From Gelidibacter japonicus (GTDB lineage Bacteria > Bacteroidota > Bacteroidia > Flavobacteriales > Flavobacteriaceae): a stretch of DNA of 64,000 bases. Shown here one piece after another: positions 45,862 through 55,968 of this stretch (its first letter is position 1; each line of letters opens with the position of its first letter). The notes under the pieces were generated by a model. That model ran no database searches, had not been told where the DNA came from, and saw nothing but the letters and a program-made list of their open reading frames with translations. Both the position numbers and the translations under genes were made by a program. Location of the stretch: assembly GCF_010725055.1 (NCBI RefSeq), contig NZ_BJKB01000002.1:124001-188000 (forward strand). The letters run 5' to 3'.

Positions 45862-47361
45862 ATGAAAAATAAAGTTCTCTTCATCGTCACAATTGTAGTC
45901 GTCTTTTTATTAGGATTGCTTGCATCGAGTATCATTAACAGAAAAAGTGAAGCCAAGTACAAATATGTGCCTAGCGTTGTCATTGGGAAAAATGAACCTA
46001 GAAATGAAGAATGGGGAAAAAATTATCCAAGAGAATATCAATCCTATATGCAAACCGCAGATACGACCTTCCGCTCTTATCAAGGTGGTTCGGCCATGGT
46101 TGATATGTTGGAAGAAGATCCGAGAATGGTAGTACTTTGGGCAGGATATGCGTTCTCTAAAGATTACAATCAAGGTCGTGGTCACTTTTATGCCATTGAA
46201 GACCTTCATAATAGTTTACGGTCTGCAGCTCCTGAGAACAAAGAAGATGGTCCTATGCCAGCTACATGTTGGGCTTGTAAAAGTCCCGATGTGCCACGGT
46301 TAATGGATGAGCATGGTGTTGGGGAATTTTATGCGGGTACTTGGGCAGAAAACGTATCGGAAGTAGTCAATCCGATTGGTTGTGCAGATTGCCATGACCC
46401 AAACAATATGAAACTGCGTATTACAAGACCGGCGTTAGTAGAAGCTTTCCAGGCTATGGGCAAGGATATCAACAAGTCCACCCACCAAGAAATGCGCTCA
46501 TTGGTTTGTGCACAATGCCACGTAGAGTATTATTTCAACAAAAACAAACCTGGACATGAAGGCACCAATTATCTGACTTTCCCATGGGAAAACGGATTTG
46601 CGGTTGAGGATATGGAAAAGTATTACGATGATATTGGATTTTCAGATTGGACACACGCTATCAGTAAAGCGCCAATGCTTAAGGCACAGCATCCTGATTA
46701 TGAAATTTTCCTAACTGGAGTTCACGCCGATCGTGGGGTGTCCTGTGCCGATTGTCATATGCCCTATAAGAGTGAAGGCGGACAAAAGTTTACCGATCAC
46801 CATTTACAATCGCCTTTAAACAATGTAGCCAACTCATGTCAAGTATGTCATAGAGAAGAAACTGACAAACTTATTGCCAACGTCTATGACAGACAACAAA
46901 AAGCCAATGAAAACAGAATCAAATTAGAAGATGTTTTGGTGAAAGCACATATTGAAGCAGGGAAAGCTTGGGAACTCGGGGCAACAGAGGAGCAAATGAA
47001 AGATATTTTGATGAGCATTCGTCACGCTCAATGGCGTTGGGATTATACTGCAGCGTCTCATGGTGGCTCGTTCCATTCGCCTGTAGAAATAGGACGTGTG
47101 TTGGGTAGTGGTCTCGCCGAAGCTCAAGAAGCACGAGTCAAGTTAGTTCGCCTATTAGCTGCTTTAGGGCATAATGAGCCTGTGGCAATGCCTGATATTT
47201 CAACGAAAGCAAAAGCACAGAAATATATCGGACTCGATATAGATCAATTAAGAAAGGATAAACAGAACTTTAAATCCAACACGTTACCAAAATGGCTGGA
47301 AGAGGCAAAAGCCCGCGAAGCTAAAATGGGCTCCAACAAAGTAGTAAGCACCAAAAAATAA
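45862..47361 (+). CDS. nrfA: Ammonia-forming cytochrome c nitrite reductase
   Basis: A 499-residue periplasmic pentaheme enzyme that reduces nitrite to ammonium with six electrons. The catalytic heme has the Lys-ligated motif CWACK (136-140). The others are CADCH (174-178), CAQCH (216-220), CADCH (295-299) and CQVCH (326-330). Tyr after CAQCH (VEYYF) and His in AQHPDYE match the active-site Tyr and His of the family. An uncleaved-looking N-terminal hydrophobic helix (residues 5-24) may anchor it. It forms an operon with nrfH and the assembly gene behind. Confidence 0.97.
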   Translation: MKNKVLFIVTIVVVFLLGLLASSIINRKSEAKYKYVPSVVIGKNEPRNEEWGKNYPREYQSYMQTADTTFRSYQGGSAMVDMLEEDPRMVVLWAGYAFSKDYNQGRGHFYAIEDLHNSLRSAAPENKEDGPMPATCWACKSPDVPRLMDEHGVGEFYAGTWAENVSEVVNPIGCADCHDPNNMKLRITRPALVEAFQAMGKDINKSTHQEMRSLVCAQCHVEYYFNKNKPGHEGTNYLTFPWENGFAVEDMEKYYDDIGFSDWTHAISKAPMLKAQHPDYEIFLTGVHADRGVSCADCHMPYKSEGGQKFTDHHLQSPLNNVANSCQVCHREETDKLIANVYDRQQKANENRIKLEDVLVKAHIEAGKAWELGATEEQMKDILMSIRHAQWRWDYTAASHGGSFHSPVEIGRVLGSGLAEAQEARVKLVRLLAALGHNEPVAMPDISTKAKAQKYIGLDIDQLRKDKQNFKSNTLPKWLEEAKAREAKMGSNKVVSTKK

Positions 47362-47426
47362 TCACATCCATATACGGACTAACCTCTTTCTATAAGGGCT
47401 TTTTTAAAAAAGCCACATCATTCTCT

Positions 47427-50400
47427 ATGAAATTTATTTATCGTTTCTTTTCGTCTTCCGTTTTAGCCTTAGTTTTACTTTTAATCTTTGCGGTAGCCAT
47501 GGCCACTGCAACGTTTATTGAAAATGATTTTGGCACAGATACCGCCTGGATCAAAGTTTATGATGCCTTATGGTTTGAATTGGTCATGGTGGGCTTAGCC
47601 TTGTGTTTTCTTGCCAATACCTTCAAATACAATTTATGGCGAAAGGAAAAATGGGCCATTCTTCTTTTTCACCTCGCCTTCATCATTATTATTATTGGGG
47701 CCGGAATTACACGTTATGATTCGTATGGTGGCATAATGCGGATTAGGGAAGGTGAAAGTTCCAATACTATTATTTCAGATAAAAACTATTTACAAGTTCA
47801 TATATCCAACGGAAGTAAAACAAGACACCTTCAAAAGAAAAAGGAGTTTTCTCCACTGAACGATAATAGATTTACTATCCATACCGATATAGAAGATACG
47901 CCTGTGGTCATTTCCTTAAAGGAATTTGTGGCAGATGCCTTGCCGGAAATTGTTGATGATCCAGAAAAAGGAATTCCCTTGTTACAGATGATCACCACTT
48001 CTGGCAACGGGAGAGAAACTCTATTTTTAAACAAAGGAGAGGTAGAAGTTATCGGTCCCCACAAACATAAAGTAGGGTTTGAAGCGCAAGAAGAAGGGAT
48101 CATTAATATTACCGAAGAAAACGGAGAGTTTATGATTTGGGCACCTCACCCACTCGACTTCTTCATCATGTCCGATCAAAAAGCAGGGGTCATCAAAGGG
48201 GATTCCCTTCAGCCCATGTCACTTAAGACTTTATACAGGCAGGGAGATTTGTCTTTTGTACCACTTTCATATCATCCTAAAGGCAGTATGAAATTGACCA
48301 GCACTTCAGAAAAACCACAGGATAATGATCCAACTAAGGATGATGCCGTCGTGCTCAATGTGACCGTTGGAGATAAAACGGAAGAAGTCATGCTTCTTTA
48401 CAGAAAAGGTTTTTTGCCTACCACTCATGAAACTATTATTGATGGTATAAATCTGAGTTTTTCTTATGGCGCAATGCCCATTGAAATTCCCTTCGCTATC
48501 AAGTTAAATGATTTTCAATTGGAACGTTATCCTGGCTCTGAAAGTCCATCATCTTATGCCAGTGAAGTCACTGTTTTGGATGGTGACACTGAAATGCCGT
48601 TTCGGATCTATATGAACAATGTTTTAGATTATGGCGGATTTAGATTTTATCAGGCCAGTTATGATACCGACGAAAAAGGCACATTACTCGCCGTAAATCA
48701 TGACGTCTTGGGTACCGCCACGACCTATATTGGTTATTTTTTACTGATGATAGGCATGTTCTTTACCCTCTTCGGAAAAAGTACGCGTTTCACCATCATT
48801 AGTAAAAAACTAAAGAAACTGAAACAAATCACCACGATTCTTCTGATTGCGCTATTTAGTTCCTTGACAACATCTGCGCAAGCTCCGATGCAAAAGGACT
48901 CGATACCTTCTGTAGCCGAATTGGTGAAAGCTCAAGAAATCGAGAACCAACATTCCGACTTGTTCGGACGTATTTTGGTCCAGGACATCGATGGGAGAAT
49001 CAAACCCATCAATACTTTAGCTTCAGAGTTTTTACGTAAAATCTATGGCAAAACCACATTCACTTATAAAACAAATGATGAGAAAATAACTTTGGATGCC
49101 AACCAGGTATTTTTGGCAATGCACGTGTCACCAGGAGCATGGCAGAAAATTCCCGTTATAAAAATAGAAGCCATCAAAGGAGGGGATTTTTTCAAACCTC
49201 TTAAAATTACGGATGACGGTTATATCTCCTTTGATCATTTGATCAATCCAGAAGGCAATTATGTCCTATCCAAGATGGCCGAAGAAGCACATGCCAAGAA
49301 ACCTGCAGAGCAGAACGAATTTGATAAGGAAGTCATCAGAGTTGATGAGCGCTTTAATATACTATTCAATATTTTCTCCGGAAACTATTTGAATATTTTC
49401 CCAAATAGTTTGGATGAAACGGATAAGTGGTTCAGTTATACCCACCACTTTAACGACTTTCCGGCAGAAGACGGCATATTTGTTCAAAATATCACACGAA
49501 CCTATTTTAACGATATCGCCGCCCATAATTGGGCAGGCGCTACTGATAAACTTTCTTATATAGACACCTATCAATCTACGTTGGGCAAACACATCATCCC
49601 TTCCGAAGAACGAATTGAAGCCGAATTATGGTACAACCAAATGAATCTTAATTTTTGGTTATTTCAGACCTTTTTCACTATTGGTTTGATCATGCTCGTC
49701 TTGGCGCTTTCAAAAATATTCGTTCAAAAACGATTTATAAATGTCCTTTGGGATATTCTCGTGTTAATTTCATTGATCAGTTTCTTGATATTTACAGGAA
49801 ACATTCTGCTGCGTTGGTATATTGCACAACATCCACCATGGAGCAACGGTTATGAAATGATGGTTTTTGTAGCTTGGGTATTGATGCTCTGCGGATTGAT
49901 GACCTTTAGAAAATCTGATTTCTCATTGCCATTGGCAACTTTATTTACGGGCTCCCTCCTATTTGTAAGCTACCTCGATTGGTTAAACCCAGAGATCACC
50001 AATTTAATGCCGGTCCTAAAATCGTCTTTTTGGCTCAAGGTTCACGTGGCAACAATTGTCAGTAGTTATGCGCCCTTGGCATTATCTGCCGTATTGGGCT
50101 TTATGGCGCTAATTTTAATGATCATCAGAACCAAAAGCAGCGCCTATAAAATTGATATCCGCATAAAAGAACTCACGTATATCAATGAGATCTCCATGAC
50201 CATAGGCTTGTTTGTATTGACTATTGGCACCTTTTTAGGTGGTGTTTGGGCCAACGAATCGTGGGGCCGCTATTGGGCATGGGATCCAAAGGAAACCTGG
50301 GCATTGATTTCAATCATTATTTATGCCATCGTCTTACACTTACGACTGGTTCCGGCACTTAAAAGTCGCTTTACCCTGAACGTGGCCAGTGTGTTTGCAT

Positions 50401-50579
50401 TCGGTTCCATTATCATGACCTCTTTTGGGGTGAACTACTATTTAACGGGTCTGCATAGTTATGCTGCGGGTGACCCTATCCCTGTTCCGAAGTTTATTTA
50501 TATATTAACGGCGGTTGTCATAATTGTATCCATCATAGCTTATATAAGAGTGCGAAAACCTAAAAAGAAAGTGGGTTAA
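47427..50579 (+). CDS. ccsBA: Fused cytochrome c assembly protein (ResB-CcsA, NrfI-like)
   Basis: A 1050-residue system II heme-attachment protein. The N-terminal part is ResB/CcsB-like (helices near residues 7-27, 45-60 and 72-90, then a periplasmic domain, helix near 435-455). A linker with a second export-like segment follows (TTILLIALFSSLTTSAQ, near 475). The CcsA part has about eight helices and the heme-handling WWD motif WGRYWAWDPKETWALIS near residue 950. The fusion is the usual NrfI arrangement in epsilonproteobacteria and Bacteroidota, and its position behind nrfHA fits attaching the CxxCK heme. Confidence 0.95.
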   Translation: MKFIYRFFSSSVLALVLLLIFAVAMATATFIENDFGTDTAWIKVYDALWFELVMVGLALCFLANTFKYNLWRKEKWAILLFHLAFIIIIIGAGITRYDSYGGIMRIREGESSNTIISDKNYLQVHISNGSKTRHLQKKKEFSPLNDNRFTIHTDIEDTPVVISLKEFVADALPEIVDDPEKGIPLLQMITTSGNGRETLFLNKGEVEVIGPHKHKVGFEAQEEGIINITEENGEFMIWAPHPLDFFIMSDQKAGVIKGDSLQPMSLKTLYRQGDLSFVPLSYHPKGSMKLTSTSEKPQDNDPTKDDAVVLNVTVGDKTEEVMLLYRKGFLPTTHETIIDGINLSFSYGAMPIEIPFAIKLNDFQLERYPGSESPSSYASEVTVLDGDTEMPFRIYMNNVLDYGGFRFYQASYDTDEKGTLLAVNHDVLGTATTYIGYFLLMIGMFFTLFGKSTRFTIISKKLKKLKQITTILLIALFSSLTTSAQAPMQKDSIPSVAELVKAQEIENQHSDLFGRILVQDIDGRIKPINTLASEFLRKIYGKTTFTYKTNDEKITLDANQVFLAMHVSPGAWQKIPVIKIEAIKGGDFFKPLKITDDGYISFDHLINPEGNYVLSKMAEEAHAKKPAEQNEFDKEVIRVDERFNILFNIFSGNYLNIFPNSLDETDKWFSYTHHFNDFPAEDGIFVQNITRTYFNDIAAHNWAGATDKLSYIDTYQSTLGKHIIPSEERIEAELWYNQMNLNFWLFQTFFTIGLIMLVLALSKIFVQKRFINVLWDILVLISLISFLIFTGNILLRWYIAQHPPWSNGYEMMVFVAWVLMLCGLMTFRKSDFSLPLATLFTGSLLFVSYLDWLNPEITNLMPVLKSSFWLKVHVATIVSSYAPLALSAVLGFMALILMIIRTKSSAYKIDIRIKELTYINEISMTIGLFVLTIGTFLGGVWANESWGRYWAWDPKETWALISIIIYAIVLHLRLVPALKSRFTLNVASVFAFGSIIMTSFGVNYYLTGLHSYAAGDPIPVPKFIYILTAVVIIVSIIAYIRVRKPKKKVG

Positions 50580-50605
50580 TATTCACATAACATTTTTGTA
50601 TCAAA

Positions 50606-50638
50606 AAACCTCTCAGGTTTTGAAAACCTGAGAGGTTT
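50606..50638. terminator. Bidirectional terminator between ccsBA and pncA
   Basis: AAACCTCTCAGGTTTT, one-base centre, AAAACCTGAGAGGTTT: a perfect palindrome between convergent genes. Confidence 0.85.
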
Positions 50639-50660
50639 AAAATTGGTTATAAATTCTCAA

Positions 50661-51266
50661 CTAAATATCTTCAGAAGAGATCATCTGTATGCCCAGATAT
50701 TCCATCTCCTTTTTTAATTCTTCATGTTTTTTTGGATCCAATGGTTGAGAAGCATCTTCAATAAAGAAACAGGCAAAGCCTTCCTTAAAGGCATCGTAAG
50801 TGGAAAAGTAAACGCAGATATCGGCTGCGAGTCCACATAAAAAAAGTTGGGACACGCCTTTCTCTTTTAGATAACCGGTCAATCCTGTCGATTTCAAACG
50901 GCCATTGTCATAAAAAGCACTATAGCTGTCAATTTCCTTATCCGTTCCTTTTCTAAAAATCGCCTCCCATCTTTGAGTGTCAAGATCCCTATGGAACTTT
51001 GCTCCCTCGGTGCCTTGTACACAGTGATCTGGCCATAATGTTTGTGGTTTCCCATGAATTTCGATCTCATCAAAATGAGATTTCCCTGGATGATTGGACG
51101 CAAAACTCACGTGATCCTGTGGATGCCAGTCTTGAGCAGCCACGACCAAATCAAATTTATGTTGGATGTTATTGATCACCGGAACAATTTTGTCGCCATC
51201 AGGAACCGCAAGCGATCCTCCTGGCATAAAATCATTTTGGACATCAATTATAAGAAGTGTCTTCAT
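50661..51266 (-). CDS. pncA: Nicotinamidase
   Basis: A 201-residue enzyme that deamidates nicotinamide to nicotinate. The catalytic triad is visible: Asp8 (LLIIDVQNDF), Lys106 (FRKGTDK) and Cys151 (LCGLAADICV). DWHPQDHVSFA near residue 47 supplies the metal ligands, and WPDHCVQGT is typical of the family. The next minus-strand gene upstream is nicotinate phosphoribosyltransferase, the enzyme that uses the product, so the two form a salvage route to NAD, although 390 gene-free bases separate them. Confidence 0.96.
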   Translation of the reverse strand: MKTLLIIDVQNDFMPGGSLAVPDGDKIVPVINNIQHKFDLVVAAQDWHPQDHVSFASNHPGKSHFDEIEIHGKPQTLWPDHCVQGTEGAKFHRDLDTQRWEAIFRKGTDKEIDSYSAFYDNGRLKSTGLTGYLKEKGVSQLFLCGLAADICVYFSTYDAFKEGFACFFIEDASQPLDPKKHEELKKEMEYLGIQMISSEDI

Positions 51267-51656
51267 TTTAATCTAGTTTTTTAAGCTTTTCCGTAAAGTT
51301 AATCAAACATCCTGTTTTCGACAACCCAAAGTCCCCGAATAATAGGGTAAACATCTTATAGCACAGATATATTTTAGACACGAATTACACGAATACCCAC
51401 TAATTTTCAAACAACAATTTTGCCAATCTCAAAAAATATACCAGACCTAATTATTAGTGGTTATCAGTGACCTTAGTGCCTTAAGATGTCTGAAAAAAAT
51501 ATCCGAAATGAACTCCCTCGTCCAAAGGCTACGAAGTATCAAATTAGAAATACTTGTTTAACTTCGACGCAGAGCCTCGGGTAATAAAACCTAAATATCC
51601 CGCTGAAAATCGGGATTATCCCGACAGCTATCCGGACAACTATCAATTTCACTAAT
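51267..51656. other. Gene-free spacer with dispersed phrase sequences
   Basis: Contains GACACGAATTACACGAATAC near 51377, the opposite-strand relative of the GTATTCGTGGCC module in the 29-31 kb array, and a small inverted repeat TCCCG-CTGAAAAT-CGGGA near 51600. No gene. Confidence 0.6.
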
Positions 51657-53054
51657 TTAAAATTTGTGTTTTTTAACCAACCTATCACGTTCTTGCTTGA
51701 GATGTGTGCTCAAGCCTATTTTGTAAATATGCGGATTCTGAAATCGTTTGTATTCATCAGGTAGTTTCAGCAATCGAGATTTTGAATACTCTGCAATCTC
51801 ACTGACAGTTCGCGAGGGCATTACTTTTTTACCGTTTTCCATTACCTTCTGAAGTAAAGGTTCGTGTTCAAAACGTGTAAGTTCCAAGCTTTTGTTGGCG
51901 TCGAATGAATGCTCCATTCGCGCTACATTTTCCTCATCATAAATAGCAACGGCATCTGCACCGTAGAACATGCCGTTTTTGTCCAACATTCTGTACACCT
52001 GTTTTTTTGAAGGTAGGGAAACCTTAATAATATTTTCAGAAAGCTTGATACGGGGTTCGCCATTGTATTCAGACAACTTATAAACCCCATCTATCGCGGC
52101 ATCAGGTTTTCCGGTGACCAAGTTTGTTCCCACTCCGTAGATGTCAATAGGCGCCCCTTGATCTTTCAAACTTTTTATGACGTATTCATCCAATTGATTA
52201 GAAGCCACTATTTTTACATAGCCCAAATCGGCATCATCGAGCATTTTTCGAGCTTTTTTTGCCAAATAAGCCAAATCTCCACTGTCCAATCTGACGCCCA
52301 ACAACTGCTCTCCACTGCTCTCCATCTCTTTGGCAACTGTAATCGCATTTGGCAATCCACTTCTAAGCGTGTTATAGGTATCTATAAGAAGTACACAGTT
52401 TTTAGGTCGTATTTTGGCAAAATCCCGAAAAGCCTCCAATTCATCTTCATAACTTTGTATAAATGAATGTGCCATGGTACCCGAAGATGGAATATTATAG
52501 TCCTCAGCCGCTTTCACGTTACTTGTACTGTCAAAACCACCAACGATAGCCGCCCTTGACGCATAATATCCACCGGTAGCATGTGCGCGACGAAGCCCCA
52601 TATCCAATAGCATTTCTGTTTTAGCACTATGGCGAATTCGGCTTGCCTTTGTGGCAATTAAGGTCTGAAAGTTGAGAATATTCAACAATAGCGTTTCTAT
52701 GATTTGCGCCTCTATAATATTGGCTTCTACTTGAAGAATTGGACGATTTGGAAAAACAACATCACCTTCCATGCTTGAAAAGATATTCCCCCTGAATCGA
52801 AACTCCTTTAAATAATCCAAAAAACTCTTTTCAAATCCATGTTGCTCCAAATAGGTCACATCTGATGTCGAAAACTTTAAAGTCTCAAGAATATCCAGGA
52901 CATCCTCCAATCCGGCAAAAATGGAATACCCGCCATTAAATGGATTATTTCTAAAATAATAGTCATAGACTGCCCGTCCATCCGGTTTGGTTTTAAAATA
53001 GACTTGGGCCATAGTCAGTTGATAGAGATCAGTATAAGAAGCTGTAATGTTCAT
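51657..53054 (-). CDS. pncB: Nicotinate phosphoribosyltransferase
   Basis: A 465-residue enzyme joining nicotinate and PRPP to nicotinate mononucleotide. YTDLYQLTMAQVYFKT at the N-terminus (residues 6-21) is the family opening. GLRRAHATGGYYASRAA near 153, FDSTSNVKAAEDYNIPSSGTMAHSF near 174-198 (the second stretch holds the His used for phosphorylation), GVRLDSGDLAYLAKKAR near 250 and DIYGVGTNLVT near 302 form the substrate site. It is of the long, Gram-positive-like class and not the short E. coli PncB class. It works with the neighbouring nicotinamidase. Confidence 0.93.
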   Translation of the reverse strand: MNITASYTDLYQLTMAQVYFKTKPDGRAVYDYYFRNNPFNGGYSIFAGLEDVLDILETLKFSTSDVTYLEQHGFEKSFLDYLKEFRFRGNIFSSMEGDVVFPNRPILQVEANIIEAQIIETLLLNILNFQTLIATKASRIRHSAKTEMLLDMGLRRAHATGGYYASRAAIVGGFDSTSNVKAAEDYNIPSSGTMAHSFIQSYEDELEAFRDFAKIRPKNCVLLIDTYNTLRSGLPNAITVAKEMESSGEQLLGVRLDSGDLAYLAKKARKMLDDADLGYVKIVASNQLDEYVIKSLKDQGAPIDIYGVGTNLVTGKPDAAIDGVYKLSEYNGEPRIKLSENIIKVSLPSKKQVYRMLDKNGMFYGADAVAIYDEENVARMEHSFDANKSLELTRFEHEPLLQKVMENGKKVMPSRTVSEIAEYSKSRLLKLPDEYKRFQNPHIYKIGLSTHLKQERDRLVKKHKF

Positions 53055-53408
53055 GAAAGTTTCTTTTTAATTGAGATTTTTTATTTTGTTAAGATATCCA
53101 AAAAATGGTTAATTTATTAATAAGATTTCAGTAAAAACAAAGGGAACAAGTTCTGACAACGTTGTTCCCTTTGTAAATCATATTCCTTCTTTTGGTAGTA
53201 TCTCCTTTGAAGTTATACGGGTTTTTTCTCAGCTATATTTAACGGTTTAAATTTAAGCACCCCGATATGATTGTTCCATAAATATACAAAATTTTTAGAT
53301 GCCATTAATTGCTGGATGAAAATTTAACATAAGTTTTTTAGGCTACTCTTCTATCTCCTTAGATACCATAAAGCAAGTCTCCATGTTCTTTCACAACGCT
53401 TAACTCTT
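53055..53408. other. Gene-free spacer with a terminator
   Basis: Apart from the hairpin at 53137-53174 I see only AT-rich sequence without open frames. Confidence 0.6.
53137..53174 (-). terminator. Strong hairpin terminator
   Basis: ACAAAGGGAACAA and TTGTTCCCTTTGT are perfect 13-base arms around a 12-base loop. It lies 230 bases behind the stop of the 5'-nucleotidase gene and is the likely end of that transcript. Confidence 0.75.
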
Positions 53409-54938
53409 TTAACTTTTTAAGTAATGGATGAGCGCAAGTCGAATATCAGATTGGGGGTGATCGGAAGAGGTTTCAATCGGATATATCTTGAGGATTTCAG
53501 GATGATCTTCTTTTAAAAAATCTAAATTAGACTCCATCCCTGTAAGCAAAAAACCTAACATAGCTACCCTATAGACCTTACTGTTTTCAATCTCATCTTC
53601 TCCAATAACCCAAGTACCGTCTACTTTTTTAATAGTTGTATTGCGTAATAAATAACCGCCACTTCCTTTGTTGCTTTCCCCGATCTCCAAAATCCTATTC
53701 AGCAAACTTCCCTTCATATCAACCTCTCTTATTTCTCCGCCAAAAGGCATGGCCCGCAAGATGTCGTATTGAGACACCGGTGCATGCAAAATATCATCAA
53801 CGCGAATAGCTCCCGCATTGACAAGTACCGCATTTGATAAAGGAGCAGCAGCTTGTACCGAACTTACTACAAGTTCGGTTAAATTGCTAGGTTGCGACCT
53901 GATCACAATTTCCCTACCTTCAAGTGGTTCACTTTTTTCAATAACAATATCTGCTACATCAAACCCTAAAGAGCTGTAATTTGCATTGGCAATTCCCTCC
54001 CATTTTTCCACTATTGTATTTGTATGATGATCAAGCGCTATGTCTTCGTTAAGATATCTCAGTTTTGGAGACACTTTTAATTCACCTGTATTCTTATTTA
54101 ATCTCAAAGTATTTACATAAGCTGATTTCGCATTGGCATGGGCCTTTGTAATATACACATCACCTACTTTTTCAAATTGCATATCGTGCTCATGTCCTCC
54201 CATGATCAAACCTAAGGTCGGAATTTCCTGAGCGAGCTTGATATCGTCCGCAAGATCCAAATGCGTTAAAGCGATAACCACATCCACAGAATCTTTTATT
54301 TGAGCATATAACTTCTTAGCAGTCGTTAAAGGATCAGTATAATGCACATAAGACGCTTTATTAAAAGGCAGCGTAAGTCCAATAATTCCAATTTTCGCCT
54401 CGGTGCCATCGTCATCGACAAGATTCAAAATATAAGTCTCCGGGAAAGGATTTGTAGAAGACTTGTAAAAGGGTTGGATAGACGTGCCTTTTTTATGAAA
54501 TGTATTTGATGAAATCCAAGTAAATTCTGATTCATCAATACGTGACTGTAATTCATTTTCCTTAATATCAAATTCATGATTGCCAAAAACAACAAAATCC
54601 ATTTCAGCTGCGTTTAAGGCTTCTATCATCTGTTTGCCACGTATGCTCTTCCCTTCATATTTCAAGCTATTGTAAATAGATGGACTCACAAAATCGCCTC
54701 CCATAACCAGAAACGTATTTTGGTTCTTCTCCTTTTCTTGCTTCTTTAACCTTGCAATTCGAGCGACCCCACCCTCTTTTCCCCCGCTTAAAGGGGCTAT
54801 TTCATATACGTCATTGACCTGAACAAAAACAATATCGATTTGACCATCATCTTTAATTGAGGTGTTTTTCTGGAATACTGAACAGGACGTTCCAAAGATT
54901 AAAACGATTAACGACAGAAGAGCAAGTGTTTTTTTCAT
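53409..54938 (-). CDS. 5'-nucleotidase/UshA family lipoprotein
   Basis: A 509-residue exported enzyme. Signal peptide with lipobox GTSC (Cys19). The metallophosphatase domain has VQVNDVYEIAPLSGG near residue 33, MGGDFVSPS near 78, FVVFGNHEFDI near 115, ALTHLDLADD and GGHEHDM near 247, all metal ligands of the family, with the first Asp-His pair in the variant VNDVYE (Asn-Asp, no His). The C-terminal 5_nucleotid_C domain has VNAGAIRVDDIL near 373 and MPFGGEI. It probably releases phosphate from nucleotides at the cell surface. Confidence 0.9.
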   Translation of the reverse strand: MKKTLALLSLIVLIFGTSCSVFQKNTSIKDDGQIDIVFVQVNDVYEIAPLSGGKEGGVARIARLKKQEKEKNQNTFLVMGGDFVSPSIYNSLKYEGKSIRGKQMIEALNAAEMDFVVFGNHEFDIKENELQSRIDESEFTWISSNTFHKKGTSIQPFYKSSTNPFPETYILNLVDDDGTEAKIGIIGLTLPFNKASYVHYTDPLTTAKKLYAQIKDSVDVVIALTHLDLADDIKLAQEIPTLGLIMGGHEHDMQFEKVGDVYITKAHANAKSAYVNTLRLNKNTGELKVSPKLRYLNEDIALDHHTNTIVEKWEGIANANYSSLGFDVADIVIEKSEPLEGREIVIRSQPSNLTELVVSSVQAAAPLSNAVLVNAGAIRVDDILHAPVSQYDILRAMPFGGEIREVDMKGSLLNRILEIGESNKGSGGYLLRNTTIKKVDGTWVIGEDEIENSKVYRVAMLGFLLTGMESNLDFLKEDHPEILKIYPIETSSDHPQSDIRLALIHYLKS

Positions 54939-55249
54939 GATTATCAGATTTTATGCAAAATAAGCATTTACCATCTGAATAAAAACTTAACCCTATTTTA
55001 TAAAAGTGCTTATCCTCAATTAAGTAAGGTAAAGACGAAAGTTTACAAATCTGAAGATAACATCGATATTTAGTGGCGATGTTTAAATCTTTATTAAATA
55101 ATAATGATATTGAAACTATGGGAAACCTAATTAGGACTGACAAAATCATTTATAAAAAAAGGAACATGATTGAAAAAACCATGCTCCCTTTGTACATTAA
55201 AAATTTGATTCGTTGATTGCAATCTCGATCCTATACGCCCATCTTCCTA
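54939..55249. other. Gene-free spacer
   Basis: AT-rich; holds the terminator of the J-domain gene at its right side. A 98-codon frame overlapping the nucleotidase start has no recognisable content. Confidence 0.6.
55155..55192 (-). terminator. Hairpin terminator of the J-domain gene
   Basis: AAAAGGAACATG and CATGCTCCCTTT pair imperfectly around an A-rich loop; on the minus strand an AT-rich run follows. It shares the TCCCTTTGTA end with the terminator at 53137-53174. Confidence 0.6.
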
Positions 55250-55699
55250 CTAAACAGGTTCTAGCGTTCTTTTCGACTTTCTATAGGTGTAATTAGAATA
55301 AATGTTGCGTTTTGCAAAACGATTTAGCTTATCACTATTGATCATTTTAATATAAACCTGTTTGGTAACGCCAAAATACTCGTAAGTAGAACCGTCCTGA
55401 AAGGTAATTTCGAGCAATAAACCTTTGTGCATATAATCGGCAATACCTGAATTGGTAATCGTTTCTGTATAACTATCTTTTTGCGAGGCAATGGTCTCTG
55501 GTGCTATACTTACCAAAAAATGATACCCGTCAATAATCTTTCGGCTTTGGATTTCTGCTTCTTCCTGTAGCGCATCTCCAATTTGGAATTTATCAGGATG
55601 CCATTCCTTCACTAAATCACGGTAACTCTTTTTCAGAGTCTTTAATTCAATTTCGCTTTCCACTCCAAAGAGTTTCTTGTATTCATTTATGCGCTTCAT
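55250..55699 (-). CDS. J-domain protein with KTSC domain
   Basis: A 149-residue protein. Residues 4-65 are a J domain (YKKLFGVESEIELKTLKKSYRDLVKEWHPDKF in family terms, with the diagnostic HPD at 34-36) that would stimulate a DnaK ATPase. Residues 85-140 fit a KTSC domain (LEITFQDGSTYEYFGVTKQV). KTSC modules are linked to RNA- or protein-bound enzymes, but their role is unclear. The fusion is known in Bacteroidota. A TACTTTTG -7-like box lies about 22 bases upstream. Confidence 0.87.
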   Translation of the reverse strand: MKRINEYKKLFGVESEIELKTLKKSYRDLVKEWHPDKFQIGDALQEEAEIQSRKIIDGYHFLVSIAPETIASQKDSYTETITNSGIADYMHKGLLLEITFQDGSTYEYFGVTKQVYIKMINSDKLNRFAKRNIYSNYTYRKSKRTLEPV

Positions 55700-55968
55700 T
55701 TCAAAATTTTATTTGAGGGCGCAAAAGTACGGGTAAATGGGACATAAAATAGCATCAATATCATTTTTGTTAGATCATAATTCTATCCTAACAATCTGTA
55801 TCTCTTGAAACTAAAATTTTCTATTGCAATTTTTTCTTCGGCCGAGTTACAAACAACCAAACAAAAGAGGCCACAATGACTTACAATTTTCAAATATATT
55901 TAACATTCTATACATACTAAATTCCTTTTATACCGTTAACACTAGATAACCTATAAAGTTTAAAAACT

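Noticed and set aside
54853-55149. 98-codon minus-strand frame at the nucleotidase start
   Set aside because: It overlaps a well-supported lipoprotein start in another frame and has no recognisable motif.
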